Assembly: GCF_000647975.1 (NCBI RefSeq)
Contig: NZ_JFKE01000004.1
Span: 124,001-188,000 of the forward strand
Length of the DNA stretch: 64,000 nucleotides
Reading direction: 5' to 3'
From: Actibacterium mucosum KCTC 23349
Lineage (GTDB): Bacteria; Pseudomonadota; Alphaproteobacteria; Rhodobacterales; Rhodobacteraceae
The notes below the pieces were generated by a model, which was given only the letters and a program-made list of their open reading frames with translations, did no database searches and was not told where the DNA came from. This document shows, one piece after another, positions 10,610-18,589 of this stretch (its first letter is position 1; the number at the start of each line of letters is the position of its first letter). Made by a program: the position numbers and the translations under genes.

Positions 10610-11067
10610 CACTCATCCACCACCTGGAACAGGTTCGGCACCGCCGGGCATGGCGTCACGTCATTGCCAATCACGTCCGACAGGCGCGTCTGGTGCAGAA
10701 AGACATAGACATGGGCGCTCAGCCCTTCCCACAGCCGGTTGGTCAGCGATTGGGCCTTGCTGCCCGACAACCCGCCCGAGGCACCGGCACCGGTATGCAG
10801 GGCGCTGACCGTCTCGTCCACCGCCTGCAGCACGTCGGCCACGCGGATATCGGACGCGCCGCGTGCCAGCTTGTATCCGCCGCCCGGCCCGCGCACACTG
10901 TCCACCAGACCGGCCCGGCGCAGCTTCACAAACAGCTGCTCAAGATACGGCAACGAGATATCCTGACGCTCGGAAATCTCCGAAAGGCTGGTCAACCCAC
11001 CGTTGGGCTGCAGCGCCAGATCGGCCAGCGCCACCATGGCATAACGCCCCTTGGTACTGAGTTTCAC
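10609..11067 (-). CDS. iscR: IscR, Rrf2-family Fe-S regulator with one cysteine
   Basis: A 152-residue Rrf2-family transcription factor. The N-terminal winged helix-turn-helix (MKLSTKGRYAMVALADLAL through SVRGPGGGYKLAR) is complete. Classical IscR ligates its cluster with three Cys and one His; here the only cysteine is in VTPCPAVPN near residue 141, outside the usual Cys window. A single-cysteine IscR is known from Rhodobacter sphaeroides, where it represses iron-sulfur genes. The start is GTG with GGGAGGG upstream. It leads the isc-suf operon and probably autoregulates it. Confidence 0.93.
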   Translation of the reverse strand: MKLSTKGRYAMVALADLALQPNGGLTSLSEISERQDISLPYLEQLFVKLRRAGLVDSVRGPGGGYKLARGASDIRVADVLQAVDETVSALHTGAGASGGLSGSKAQSLTNRLWEGLSAHVYVFLHQTRLSDVIGNDVTPCPAVPNLFQVVDE

Positions 11068-11149
11068 GCCGAACCCTCCCGCAAATGGTTGACTGATCGC
11101 GACAGGGTCTTTACCTCCCTATCAACTTGGTCCCGGTATACGACCCGGA

Positions 11150-11166
11150 TTTAGAATTGTTCTAGG
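11150..11166. promoter_or_regulatory. Irr-type iron control element (ICE box)
   Basis: The sequence TTTAGAATTGTTCTAGG is an inverted repeat, TTTAGAA-N3-TTCTAGG, that matches the rhizobial and rhodobacterial Irr box TTTAGAA-N3-TTCTAAA at 12 of 14 arm positions. It covers the predicted -10 of the isc-suf promoter, so bound Irr would block RNA polymerase. Irr responds to haem and iron. Confidence 0.7.
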
Positions 11167-11187
11167 TTGCCTGAGCGTTTTCGTCAA
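11159..11187 (-). promoter_or_regulatory. Probable isc-suf operon promoter
   Basis: On the minus strand TTGACG (11187-11182) is followed after exactly 17 bases by TAGAAC (11164-11159), a fair sigma-70 -35/-10 pair. It lies 92 bp upstream of the iscR GTG. The -10 element overlaps an Irr-type box. Downstream, between this promoter and iscR, the inverted half-sites GGTC and GACC (11129-11145) could belong to an IscR site, but I cannot assign them. Confidence 0.6.
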
Positions 11188-11217
11188 GAAGCCAGGCCCC
11201 GCAGATGAGAGACATAT

Positions 11218-11871
11218 ATGCCCGAGGTCATCTTTCCCGGCCCCGAAGGACGGCTTGAAGGCCGCTACCATCCGCAAAAAGACAAAGACGCCCCCATTGC
11301 GATCGTGCTGCATCCGCACCCGCAATTTGGCGGCACGATGAACAACAAGGTTGTCTATAACCTGCACTACGCCTTTTACAACATGGGCTTCACGGTGCTG
11401 AGGTTCAATTTCCGCGGTGTCGGACGCAGTCAGGGCGAATACGACCAGGGTGTCGGCGAATTGTCCGATGCCGCCTCGGCGCTGGATTATCTGCAGTCGA
11501 TGAACAACAACGCCAAGCATTGCTGGGTTGCCGGCTTCAGCTTTGGCGCCTGGATCGGCATGCAACTGCTGATGCGCCGCCCCGAGATCACCGGCTTTGT
11601 GTCGGTCTCGCCGCCCGCCAACATGTATGATTTCAGCTTCCTCGCCCCCTGCCCCAGCTCGGGCCTGATCATCAACGGCGCCGCCGACCGCGTTGCGCCG
11701 CCGGCAGACACACACGCGCTGGTGGGCAAACTGCACGAACAAAAGGGCATCACTATCACCCACGAAGAGGTGGACGGTGCCGGGCACTTCTTTGAAGACC
11801 CGCATATGGACACCATGCTCGACACCGTCGACGCCTATGTGCGCCGCCGCCTGACCGAAACCACGAGGTAA
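11218..11871 (+). CDS. Alpha/beta hydrolase, divergent from iscR
   Basis: A 217-residue cytosolic alpha/beta hydrolase. The oxyanion region is LHPHPQFGGTMNN, the nucleophile elbow GFSFGA, the Asp is probably in NGAADRVAPP, and the His is in GAGHFFEDP. This small, lid-less form resembles YpfH/dienelactone-hydrolase-like enzymes. It starts 150 bp from iscR on the opposite strand and shares the regulatory region with the Irr box. It heads a run of three plus-strand genes with a 3-bp gap to the next. Substrate unknown. Confidence 0.82.
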   Translation: MPEVIFPGPEGRLEGRYHPQKDKDAPIAIVLHPHPQFGGTMNNKVVYNLHYAFYNMGFTVLRFNFRGVGRSQGEYDQGVGELSDAASALDYLQSMNNNAKHCWVAGFSFGAWIGMQLLMRRPEITGFVSVSPPANMYDFSFLAPCPSSGLIINGAADRVAPPADTHALVGKLHEQKGITITHEEVDGAGHFFEDPHMDTMLDTVDAYVRRRLTETTR

Positions 11872-11874
11872 CCG

Positions 11875-12099
11875 ATGGGTGTTGTCGAAGATCTGGCCGA
11901 CGATCTGGCGGTGAAAGTGATCGAAGCCTCGAAGGCCACGGACAATCCCAAGCTGATCGACGACGTGGCCGAGGAAATCCTCAAAACCTCGTCGACCACG
12001 CAAGAGGCCTTTTTGTCCGCTGTTCGCGTGCGCCTTTCCGTTGAACGGGCCGAAAAATACCTTGCAGGCCGTATGGCCAAGGAAAAACCGCAGACATGA
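11875..12099 (+). CDS. Small acidic helical protein, unknown
   Basis: A 74-residue protein predicted to be almost wholly helical, rich in Asp, Glu, Ala and Lys, with no cysteine, membrane segment or known motif. It starts 3 bp after the hydrolase gene and its stop overlaps the start of the HD-domain gene (ATGA), so it is almost certainly expressed and translationally coupled. It might be a small partner of either neighbour. I do not recognise the family. Confidence 0.7.
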   Translation: MGVVEDLADDLAVKVIEASKATDNPKLIDDVAEEILKTSSTTQEAFLSAVRVRLSVERAEKYLAGRMAKEKPQT

Positions 12100-13250
12100 C
12101 CCGACTGGACGCGCAGCTGACCTTCCTGCGCGAGGCGGACAAGCTGAAATCGGTTGACCGGGCCAACCTGTTGATGGATCTCAGCCGGGTCGAGAATACA
12201 GCCGAACATTCATGGCACGTCGCCCTGTGCGCCATGCTGTTTGCACCCGATTTTCCCGATGTGGATGCCGACCGCGCCATCGCGATGTTGCTGCTGCACG
12301 ACCTGGTCGAGATCGACGCGGGCGATCACCCGATCGATTCCGTCTTTGATGCCGACCAAGTGGCCCGGGCCGAGGCCGCCGCAGCCACCCGGTTGTTTGG
12401 CTTGCTGCCCGCCAATCAGGGGGCAACGCTTGCAGCCCTTTGGCAGGAATTCGAGGCCGCCGAAACCGGCGATGCCCGTTTCGCAAAGCTGATCGATCAT
12501 TGCCACCCGATGTTTCAAACTCTGCTGGCCACCCATCCGCATCCCGAACACGTGGCGGTGGTGCGTGACAACCTTGCAACCGGGCGTGCCTCTGATCTGG
12601 GTCAAAGGTGGCCGGCGGGCCACGCGGCTGTCACGACTTTGCTGCAGGGCCGTCGTGGGGTTGGACCGCTTTGGGATCGGCTGGCGCTGCTGGCCGAGGC
12701 CGACCGGCTGAAATCCGTTCAGCGCGCCACCACCCTCTTTGACGGCAGCCGCAACGAGTTTACCGGCGAGCATTGCTGGCACGTCGCATTGTTTGCATTG
12801 GTGTTGGCCGAACACGCAATCCGGCCCGCCAACGCGGCCCGCGTTGTGCGGATGTTGCTGTTGCACGATCTGGTCGAGATCGATGCAGGCGACACGCCGA
12901 TCCATGCCGGGGGCGATCCGGCTGTACAAGAGGCGGCCGAGTTGCGCGCCGCTGACCGTCTGTTTGGCCTGCTGCCCGCTGATCAGGCAACCGAATGGCG
13001 CGCGCTTTGGGACGTGTTCGAAGCCGCCCAATCGGATGACGCGCTTTTTGGCAAAGCCCTCGATCGCCTCCAGCCTGCCAAGGCGAACCTGCTGACCGAT
13101 GGTGGGAACTGGCCGCATTACCGGGTCACGCGCGCGCAGCTTGATACCCGCGTTGGGGTCAAGATCCGCGCCGGTGCGCCGGCGCTTTGGGACTGGCTGG
13201 AACCGCGCGTTGATGCCTGGTTTGCCCGGACACGGTCGGCGGTTTTTTAA
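12096..13250 (+). CDS. Tandem HD-domain phosphohydrolase
   Basis: A 384-residue protein made of two homologous HD domains. Domain 1 (about 1-185) has EHSWHV, then LLLHDLVEIDAGD, and a later Asp in KLIDH. Domain 2 (about 195-384) repeats the pattern with EADRLKSVQRA, EHCWHV, LLLHDLVEIDAGD and ALDRL. The second H-HD motif is identical over 13 residues to the first, pointing to an internal duplication. Each half resembles YfbR-like 5'-deoxynucleotidases of about 190 aa. Both metal-binding H...HD...D sets look intact. Likely a nucleotide phosphohydrolase; the specific substrate is inference. Confidence 0.82.
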   Translation: MTRLDAQLTFLREADKLKSVDRANLLMDLSRVENTAEHSWHVALCAMLFAPDFPDVDADRAIAMLLLHDLVEIDAGDHPIDSVFDADQVARAEAAAATRLFGLLPANQGATLAALWQEFEAAETGDARFAKLIDHCHPMFQTLLATHPHPEHVAVVRDNLATGRASDLGQRWPAGHAAVTTLLQGRRGVGPLWDRLALLAEADRLKSVQRATTLFDGSRNEFTGEHCWHVALFALVLAEHAIRPANAARVVRMLLLHDLVEIDAGDTPIHAGGDPAVQEAAELRAADRLFGLLPADQATEWRALWDVFEAAQSDDALFGKALDRLQPAKANLLTDGGNWPHYRVTRAQLDTRVGVKIRAGAPALWDWLEPRVDAWFARTRSAVF

Positions 13251-13335
13251 ACAATCTCCATTTCGGCGCCACAAAGTTTAAAAACAACGTGCAAGTTTTC
13301 CGGTCACGCTGGGCCCGTGTCGCAGGAGGGTTATC

Positions 13336-13899
13336 GTGTTTCGAGTCTTTGGTTTTTGCTGTTTGGCGGGTTTGTTCTGGCCCGGCGCGGCCCTGTCCGA
13401 GGTGGCAATCTGGCTGGATGACGGCCACGGAACGCAACAGGTCTGGCATGCCGAATGCAATGAAACGGGCTGCATGGCGCGCACCGGAGATCTGCAGTTT
13501 TTCTTCGTAAGTACCTCGGAAATATGGGTAAAACACCCCAAGTCGACCTCGGCCAGGGTTTCTGTTTTTGATGGCTGGGGCACGGTGGAACTGCCCAACC
13601 TCTTCTTTCATCCCGTGACGCCGGCCGAACTGGGCCACCTTGCCCGCCCGCGCCATTGGCTGGTATTGGAGTTTCCGGACCGCCCTACCACCCATATCCC
13701 GCTGGCCGGCCTTGCCTCGATCATCGAAGCCTGGGCCCCCAACGCAATAAATGGCAGCGTTCCCAACGCGTTACAGCACCTGTCGGACACTGACCCCGCG
13801 AATTCAGTTGCCCCGTGGAACTTTGTGCCCCACACCAAACCTCAGATCGAGTTCGCGATTCACGCCCAAGGTGGCAATTCCATCGACCTCGGGCGGTAA
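13336..13899 (+). CDS. Secreted or periplasmic protein, unknown
   Basis: A 187-residue protein with a clear Sec signal peptide (MFRVFGFCCLAGLFWPGAALS, cleavage probably before EVAIW). The mature part has paired cysteines (AECNETGC) that could form a disulfide, and a mostly beta composition. The GTG start is supported by AGGAGGG 5 bases upstream. It lies between the HD gene and icd, each separated by about 100 bp, so it is probably a single-gene unit. No family is recognised. Confidence 0.7.
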   Translation: MFRVFGFCCLAGLFWPGAALSEVAIWLDDGHGTQQVWHAECNETGCMARTGDLQFFFVSTSEIWVKHPKSTSARVSVFDGWGTVELPNLFFHPVTPAELGHLARPRHWLVLEFPDRPTTHIPLAGLASIIEAWAPNAINGSVPNALQHLSDTDPANSVAPWNFVPHTKPQIEFAIHAQGGNSIDLGR

Positions 13900-14004
13900 G
13901 ACCCGCGACAAAACGGTATACGACCGCATACAGCGCTTCCCATCCCGTCCATTATCAGGTACACCCCGGCCAAAATCCCGATTCCACAAAAACCGGAGTG
14001 ACCC

Positions 14005-15213
14005 ATGTCCAAGATCAAGGTTGAGAACCCCATCGTCGAGATGGATGGCGACGAGATGACCCGCATCATCTGGCAGTTCATCAAAGACAAGCTGATCCTG
14101 CCCTACCTCGATGTGGACCTGCTGTACTACGATCTGGGCATCGAAGCACGCGACGACACCAACGACCAGATCACCATCGACGCCGCCGAAAAGACCAAGG
14201 AAGTTGGCGTTGCTGTGAAATGCGCCACGATCACCCCCGACGAGGCCCGTGTTGAAGAATTCAACCTGAAAAAGATGTGGCGCTCGCCCAACGGCACCAT
14301 CCGCAACATCCTGGGCGGTGTGGTGTTCCGTCAGCCGATCATCTGTAACAACGTGCCGCGCCTTGTACCCGGCTGGACCCAGCCGATCGTGATCGGCCGT
14401 CACGCCTTTGGCGACCAGTACCGCGCCACCGACATGAAGTTCCCCGGGCCGGGCAAGCTGTCGATGAAATTCGTCGGCGAAGACGGCACCGTGACCGAGC
14501 ATGAAGTGTTCGACGCCCCCTCGTCGGGCGTGTTCATGTCGATGTACAACCTCGACAACTCGATCATCGACTTCGCCCGCGCCTCGATGAACTATGGCCT
14601 GAACCTGGGTTGGCCGGTCTACCTGTCGACCAAAAACACCATCATGAAGCAATACGATGGCCGCTTTATGGAGCTGTTCCAGAAGGTCTACGAGGAAGAG
14701 TTCGAAGACAAGTTCAAAGCCAAGGGCATCACCTACGAACACCGTCTGATCGACGACATGGTCGCCTGCGCGATGAAGTGGAACGGTGGTTTTGTCTGGG
14801 CCTGTAAGAACTATGATGGCGACGTGCAGTCGGACACCGTGGCACAGGGCTTTGGCTCGCTGGGCCTGATGACCTCGCAGCTGATGACGCCCGACGGAAA
14901 AATCGTCGAGGCCGAAGCCGCCCACGGCACCGTGACCCGCCACTATCGCCAGCACCAGAAGGGCGAAGAGACCTCGACGAACTCGATCGCGTCGATCTTT
15001 GCCTGGACCGGCGGGCTGAAGCACCGCGCGAAACTGGACGGCAATGAGGCACTGGCCAACTTTGCCCAGACCCTGGAAAAAGTCATCGTGGACACCGTGG
15101 AAAGCGGCGACATGACCAAAGACCTGGCCCTGCTGGTGGGTCCGGATCAGAAATGGCTGACCACCATGGGTTTCCTGGAAAAGGTTGACGAGAACTTGCA
15201 GGCCGCGCTGTAA
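14005..15213 (+). CDS. icd: NADP-dependent isocitrate dehydrogenase
   Basis: A 402-residue enzyme of the dimeric type II NADP-isocitrate dehydrogenase family, like alphaproteobacterial and eukaryotic forms and unlike the E. coli type. It oxidises isocitrate to 2-oxoglutarate in the TCA cycle. The substrate loop [12 protein letters not shown], the metal-binding [11 protein letters not shown] (Asp) and the NADP-binding [12 protein letters not shown] are all intact. GGAG lies upstream of the ATG. A strong intrinsic terminator follows, so it is a single-gene transcript. Confidence 0.97.
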   Translation: MSKIKVENPIVEMDGDEMTRIIWQFIKDKLILPYLDVDLLYYDLGIEARDDTNDQITIDAAEKTKEVGVAVKCATITPDEARVEEFNLKKMWRSPNGTIRNILGGVVFRQPIICNNVPRLVPGWTQPIVIGRHAFGDQYRATDMKFPGPGKLSMKFVGEDGTVTEHEVFDAPSSGVFMSMYNLDNSIIDFARASMNYGLNLGWPVYLSTKNTIMKQYDGRFMELFQKVYEEEFEDKFKAKGITYEHRLIDDMVACAMKWNGGFVWACKNYDGDVQSDTVAQGFGSLGLMTSQLMTPDGKIVEAEAAHGTVTRHYRQHQKGEETSTNSIASIFAWTGGLKHRAKLDGNEALANFAQTLEKVIVDTVESGDMTKDLALLVGPDQKWLTTMGFLEKVDENLQAAL

Positions 15214-15234
15214 GCCCCTGCAAATTAAACGAAA

Positions 15235-15260
15235 AGCCCCGCCAATCGGCGGGGCTTTTT
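15235..15260 (+). terminator. Intrinsic terminator of icd
   Basis: Nine-base arms AGCCCCGCC and GGCGGGGCT close a four-base loop AATC and are followed by TTTT, 21 bases after the icd stop. A run of A before the stem makes it partly symmetric, so it may also serve the convergent DUF6356-like gene. Confidence 0.9.
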
Positions 15261-15276
15261 GCGTTTTAAATGGGGC

Positions 15277-15483
15277 TTACTTGCCACGATTATGCGTGCG
15301 CGCATACATCTCGGCAATCATGCGGCTGGCTGTTTTTTCAAACAGACAAGGGATCACCGCGTGCACTGCTGCCGCCATCGCCGCGCCGAACAGTTTGATC
15401 GAGAACCCACCCGCAAAGGCTGCATGCTCGAAATAGCTTTCCTCGACACTGCGGGGATGGGTCAGAAAGATGCGGGTGATCAT
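15277..15483 (-). CDS. Small membrane protein, DUF6356-like
   Basis: A 68-residue protein with the pattern HPRSVEESYFEHAAFAGGF at the N-terminus and a hydrophobic helix (KLFGAAMAAAVHAVIPCLF) followed by a basic tail. This fits small one-helix proteins annotated as DUF6356 in alphaproteobacteria, of unknown function. It is convergent with icd and divergent from the Lrp regulator gene. Family assignment is from memory of the pattern. Confidence 0.6.
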   Translation of the reverse strand: MITRIFLTHPRSVEESYFEHAAFAGGFSIKLFGAAMAAAVHAVIPCLFEKTASRMIAEMYARTHNRGK

Positions 15484-15571
15484 GTGCCGTGCTCCAGTTC
15501 GCTAAGTCCCCTGCATTTTATCGCCACAGCGATCGGCAAAGCTCCCAATTTGCTGCCCGGCATGCTAAAAA

Positions 15572-15590
15572 TGTGGGACATAATCCCACA
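15572..15590. promoter_or_regulatory. Inverted repeat before the Lrp-type regulator
   Basis: TGTGGGACATAATCCCACA is a perfect palindrome with 7-base arms and a 5-base centre, ending 11 bases before the TTG start of the Lrp/AsnC gene. Lrp-family regulators commonly bind such repeats at their own promoters, so this is a candidate autoregulatory operator. Confidence 0.55.
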
Positions 15591-15601
15591 AGGAACCCAA
15601 A

Positions 15602-16063
15602 TTGACGAACCTTGACCAAACAGACCGTGCGATTCTGAGCGTATTGCAACGTGACGCCGGCATTTCAATGGAGGATCTGGGCACCGCTGTGAACCTGTCG
15701 CGCAACGCGGTCTGGCGGCGTGTTAAGCTGTTGGAAGATGCAGGTGTGATCCGTGCCCGCGTTGCATTGCTGGACCCGGTCTCGGTTGACTTGCCGTTGA
15801 CTGTTTTCGTGCAGGTCCGCACCAGCACCCATTCAGCGGATTGGCTGCGCAAATTCGCCACGGCAACTTCTGCCATTCCCGAGATCCTGGGTGTTCACCG
15901 CATGACTGGCGATCTGGACTACCTGATCCGCATTCAGGCGCGCGACGTGGCCGATTACGACCGGATTTATCAAAGCCTGATCGCCCGCGTGCCGTTAAGC
16001 GATGTTTCCGCCAGTTTCGTGATGGAGAACATAAAAGACACCCACGCCCTGCCGTTGCGCTAA
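15602..16063 (+). CDS. Lrp/AsnC-family transcriptional regulator
   Basis: A 153-residue regulator with an N-terminal helix-turn-helix (LDQTDRAILSVLQRDAGISM, then LGTAVNLSRNAVWRRVKLLEDAGVI) and a C-terminal RAM/ACT-like ligand domain that includes GVHRMTGDLDYLIRI. The family senses amino acids. The start is TTG, supported by AAGGA 7 bases upstream. No amino acid gene is adjacent, so the target is unclear; it overlaps the convergent M48 gene by 4 bp. Confidence 0.9.
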   Translation: MTNLDQTDRAILSVLQRDAGISMEDLGTAVNLSRNAVWRRVKLLEDAGVIRARVALLDPVSVDLPLTVFVQVRTSTHSADWLRKFATATSAIPEILGVHRMTGDLDYLIRIQARDVADYDRIYQSLIARVPLSDVSASFVMENIKDTHALPLR

Positions 16064-17085
16064 AACTCGTCCAACGCGTCGCGCAAAAGGTTCGCCCTTT
16101 CATGGCTGTGGGGATGTGTGGACCACCAATTCGCACGGTCATCCGCGCCATAGATCTTTTCCATGATCTCGAAGAACTCAATAAGCCCTGCCGGATCGTA
16201 TCCGGCCTTCTCGGCGATCTGCATGCCAAGAAGGTCCGCCTCAAGCTCTTGTTCGCGCGAGTTGGCAAGAGACAGCAGGATCCCCCCCTCGAACACAAGC
16301 TCTTCGAGAATCGGACCAACATCCCCAAGAATGAGCGCGACCAGTACAAATACCGACAGGCTTCGATACAGCTGTTTCAGCGCATGGTTCTGTTCAACAT
16401 GCACCGTCTCGTGACTTAGAACACCGGCAATGATGTTGGGGTCAACAAAGTTCTGCACCAGTTCATCGGTGATGATGATCGCTCCACCCGGCAGGGCCAG
16501 GGCGTTGGCCCCCAGCCCGTCCATATACCTGAAATGCAACGTATAGTCGCCAAAGTCGGGCTTTGGTGCACTGCGAACAACATCGTCGAATATGGCCTGT
16601 ACGTTTGCCTTCAGATCAACTGGCAACGTGCTGGGCTGCGCAATCGAACGGTCCAGAAGCGCCAGGTTGCTCTGGTCAATCAACTGAACAGCGGGTTCAG
16701 GTGTCAAAGCGATGGCGCCTGCCACCAAGAGCGCAATGCCAAAGCGCCAAACCAGGTACGCCGCGACAAATACACCTGCAACCACATAGGCCAACCGCAT
16801 CGTCGGGCGTTCGATGTGCATCAGCCAGTCATCGGCCGCCGGACCCATCAACGCATCCAGCTGCCGGTGCTCCAGCGTTTCGAAGCGCCAGCCATTGCTG
16901 AACGACACGATGGATTGCCCCCCGGACACCCTGCTTTCGCGCGCGGCCTGCCCTTGGGTCAAAAGCTTACTGCTTAAATCTCGCAGGACGAATGTATCAT
17001 TCTCGACCCTGATAAGGCAGGGCACCCGCGCAGCCCTGCCCGGCACATAGGCAAATCCGACGACTTCGTTAGAGGGGGAGGCCAA
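16060..17085 (-). CDS. Membrane-anchored M48 metallopeptidase
   Basis: A 341-residue protein with an N-terminal soluble domain (about 1-90), one hydrophobic anchor at about 95-125, and a C-terminal M48 peptidase domain. The zinc motif is SHETVHVEQNH (HExxH) and the third ligand is the Glu in REQELEADLLGMQIAEKAGYD. Such proteases act on periplasmic or membrane proteins. The start is TTG and overlaps the upstream DUF898 gene by 17 bp, which suggests the two work together. A start inside the upstream gene is unusual but the N-terminal sequence reads as a folded domain. Confidence 0.85.
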   Translation of the reverse strand: MASPSNEVVGFAYVPGRAARVPCLIRVENDTFVLRDLSSKLLTQGQAARESRVSGGQSIVSFSNGWRFETLEHRQLDALMGPAADDWLMHIERPTMRLAYVVAGVFVAAYLVWRFGIALLVAGAIALTPEPAVQLIDQSNLALLDRSIAQPSTLPVDLKANVQAIFDDVVRSAPKPDFGDYTLHFRYMDGLGANALALPGGAIIITDELVQNFVDPNIIAGVLSHETVHVEQNHALKQLYRSLSVFVLVALILGDVGPILEELVFEGGILLSLANSREQELEADLLGMQIAEKAGYDPAGLIEFFEIMEKIYGADDRANWWSTHPHSHERANLLRDALDEF

Positions 17086-18115
17086 TATCCAGACCTTCTA
17101 TGTCACCATAGGCGTCGCCCACGGCGGTTTGAGCTTGCTGTGGCGATCCTACGAAATCATCAATGTTGCCTGCAACATGCACCTGTGTGTGCGCGGCAAG
17201 ATAGCCCAGCATGCGGATCCGCGCCCAAGGCAACAGCAGGCCAACTGACACCACGACCAAAAGGGCGTTCGACAGGGCGATCCAGATCATTTTCAACGGT
17301 TGCACATTCGATCCAAAGCTGTGGCCGCCCTGCAGTTTGGTCGTGTTGTAAACGGCGTTTCGCAAGAAAGCTTGGACAATAAACCCGGCCGGAATAATCG
17401 CCGCAAAAATCACCGCGTAGGTCAAAAGCGGGGCAAACATGGCCCAGGCTAGACTTGGGTTCGCTCCCAAAAAATCGTCAGCAGACTGAATCGGCGGCAA
17501 CAGCGCATAAACGACCAGCGCAACCGCCAATATCCAAGCACCTGCAATAAGAAAGGCCTTGTAAAACGCGCCTCGGCTGCAGTCGAACTCAAAATTGCTG
17601 CGCCCAAAGCGGAAGTTGTCGATCCGAAATCGGCGCTGACTTCTGACGACCAGCGGGTAAGTCAGATACAGCGTAAACACCGACACAATGGGGTACAGGA
17701 TATAGACAACAAACGCCTCAACCGCTTCGCCAACAAAGTCGAAACGGAGACCGGACCAGCTGGTGACGCGGGCATTGAACCGGATCGAGCGGACGATGAG
17801 CCACGGAAGAAGGAAGAGCCACGCGATCAGGATCAATATGTTCAAGATCAATATGTTTGCCGCCAGCGTATAGGCCACAAGGCCTAGTACAATGATGATC
17901 CGGCCAATCAGGATCTGTTTGCCCGTCGCGTGGTAATCGAACGGGCGACCGTCGATTTTCAGGTGCTGGTAAAGATACTTGTTGGTGCGCACCTTGGCCC
18001 AGGCGGAATAGATGCCCAACGTCAGGATGGACAACAGGACATTAACAATCCATATCCCAAAGAAATCCTTGGTATTGCCGGTAAAGGTTACCTTATGAGT
18101 GGTCGTTTCGCGCAT
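17069..18115 (-). CDS. YjgN/DUF898 family membrane protein
   Basis: A 348-residue polytopic membrane protein with about six to seven helices. The N-terminal motif FTGNTKDFFGIWIVNVLLSI and LGIYSAWAKVRTNKYLYQH are typical of DUF898, and a second related motif is FRFGRSNFEFDC. Function of the family is unknown. It is operon-linked and overlapping with the M48 peptidase, a pairing that suggests the peptidase processes or regulates this protein or shares a quality-control role. That is inference. Confidence 0.82.
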   Translation of the reverse strand: MRETTTHKVTFTGNTKDFFGIWIVNVLLSILTLGIYSAWAKVRTNKYLYQHLKIDGRPFDYHATGKQILIGRIIIVLGLVAYTLAANILILNILILIAWLFLLPWLIVRSIRFNARVTSWSGLRFDFVGEAVEAFVVYILYPIVSVFTLYLTYPLVVRSQRRFRIDNFRFGRSNFEFDCSRGAFYKAFLIAGAWILAVALVVYALLPPIQSADDFLGANPSLAWAMFAPLLTYAVIFAAIIPAGFIVQAFLRNAVYNTTKLQGGHSFGSNVQPLKMIWIALSNALLVVVSVGLLLPWARIRMLGYLAAHTQVHVAGNIDDFVGSPQQAQTAVGDAYGDIEGLDIGLPL

Positions 18116-18192
18116 CTTTTACCCAACTGGTCAATCAACATTTACGTGCAACTTAAACCGGCTGCACCCGCAACACGAAAGGCAATTGCCTC

Positions 18193-18528
18193 ATGTCCAA
18201 ACCCCATCTGATGCTGTTGCTCGCAATCCTCACCGAGACGATTGGGACAACCGCATTAAACGCCAGTCAACAATTCACAAAAGCTTGGCCCACGGCGCTG
18301 ATGGTTGTTGCCTATGTCGCATCGTTTTATTGTATGTCGCATGCGCTGAAGACCATGCCGGTTGGGATCGTTTATGCCATCTGGTCCGGATTGGGCATCG
18401 TGTTGATCGCGTTCATGGGGTTCTTGGTGTTTGGTCAACGTCTGGACCTTCCGGCCGTCGCGGGAATGGGGTTAATCGTCGCCGGTGTGCTGGTGATGCA
18501 CCTGTTTTCGAACACCACGTCACACTAG
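18193..18528 (+). CDS. SMR-family multidrug efflux transporter
   Basis: A 111-residue four-helix protein of the small multidrug resistance (EmrE/SugE) family. The membrane-embedded Glu in AILTETIGTTALNAS matches the essential Glu14 of EmrE, and the GIVYAIWSGLGIV helix is typical. It would work as a dimer exchanging protons for cationic drugs. It is a single plus-strand gene, divergent from the DUF898 gene and 61 bp before typA. Confidence 0.9.
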   Translation: MSKPHLMLLLAILTETIGTTALNASQQFTKAWPTALMVVAYVASFYCMSHALKTMPVGIVYAIWSGLGIVLIAFMGFLVFGQRLDLPAVAGMGLIVAGVLVMHLFSNTTSH

Positions 18529-18589
18529 GGCTGGCCTTTTCTGCGGGTGCACGCTATGGCCCCGGCAACCCTCGAATAAGGCTGTACTC

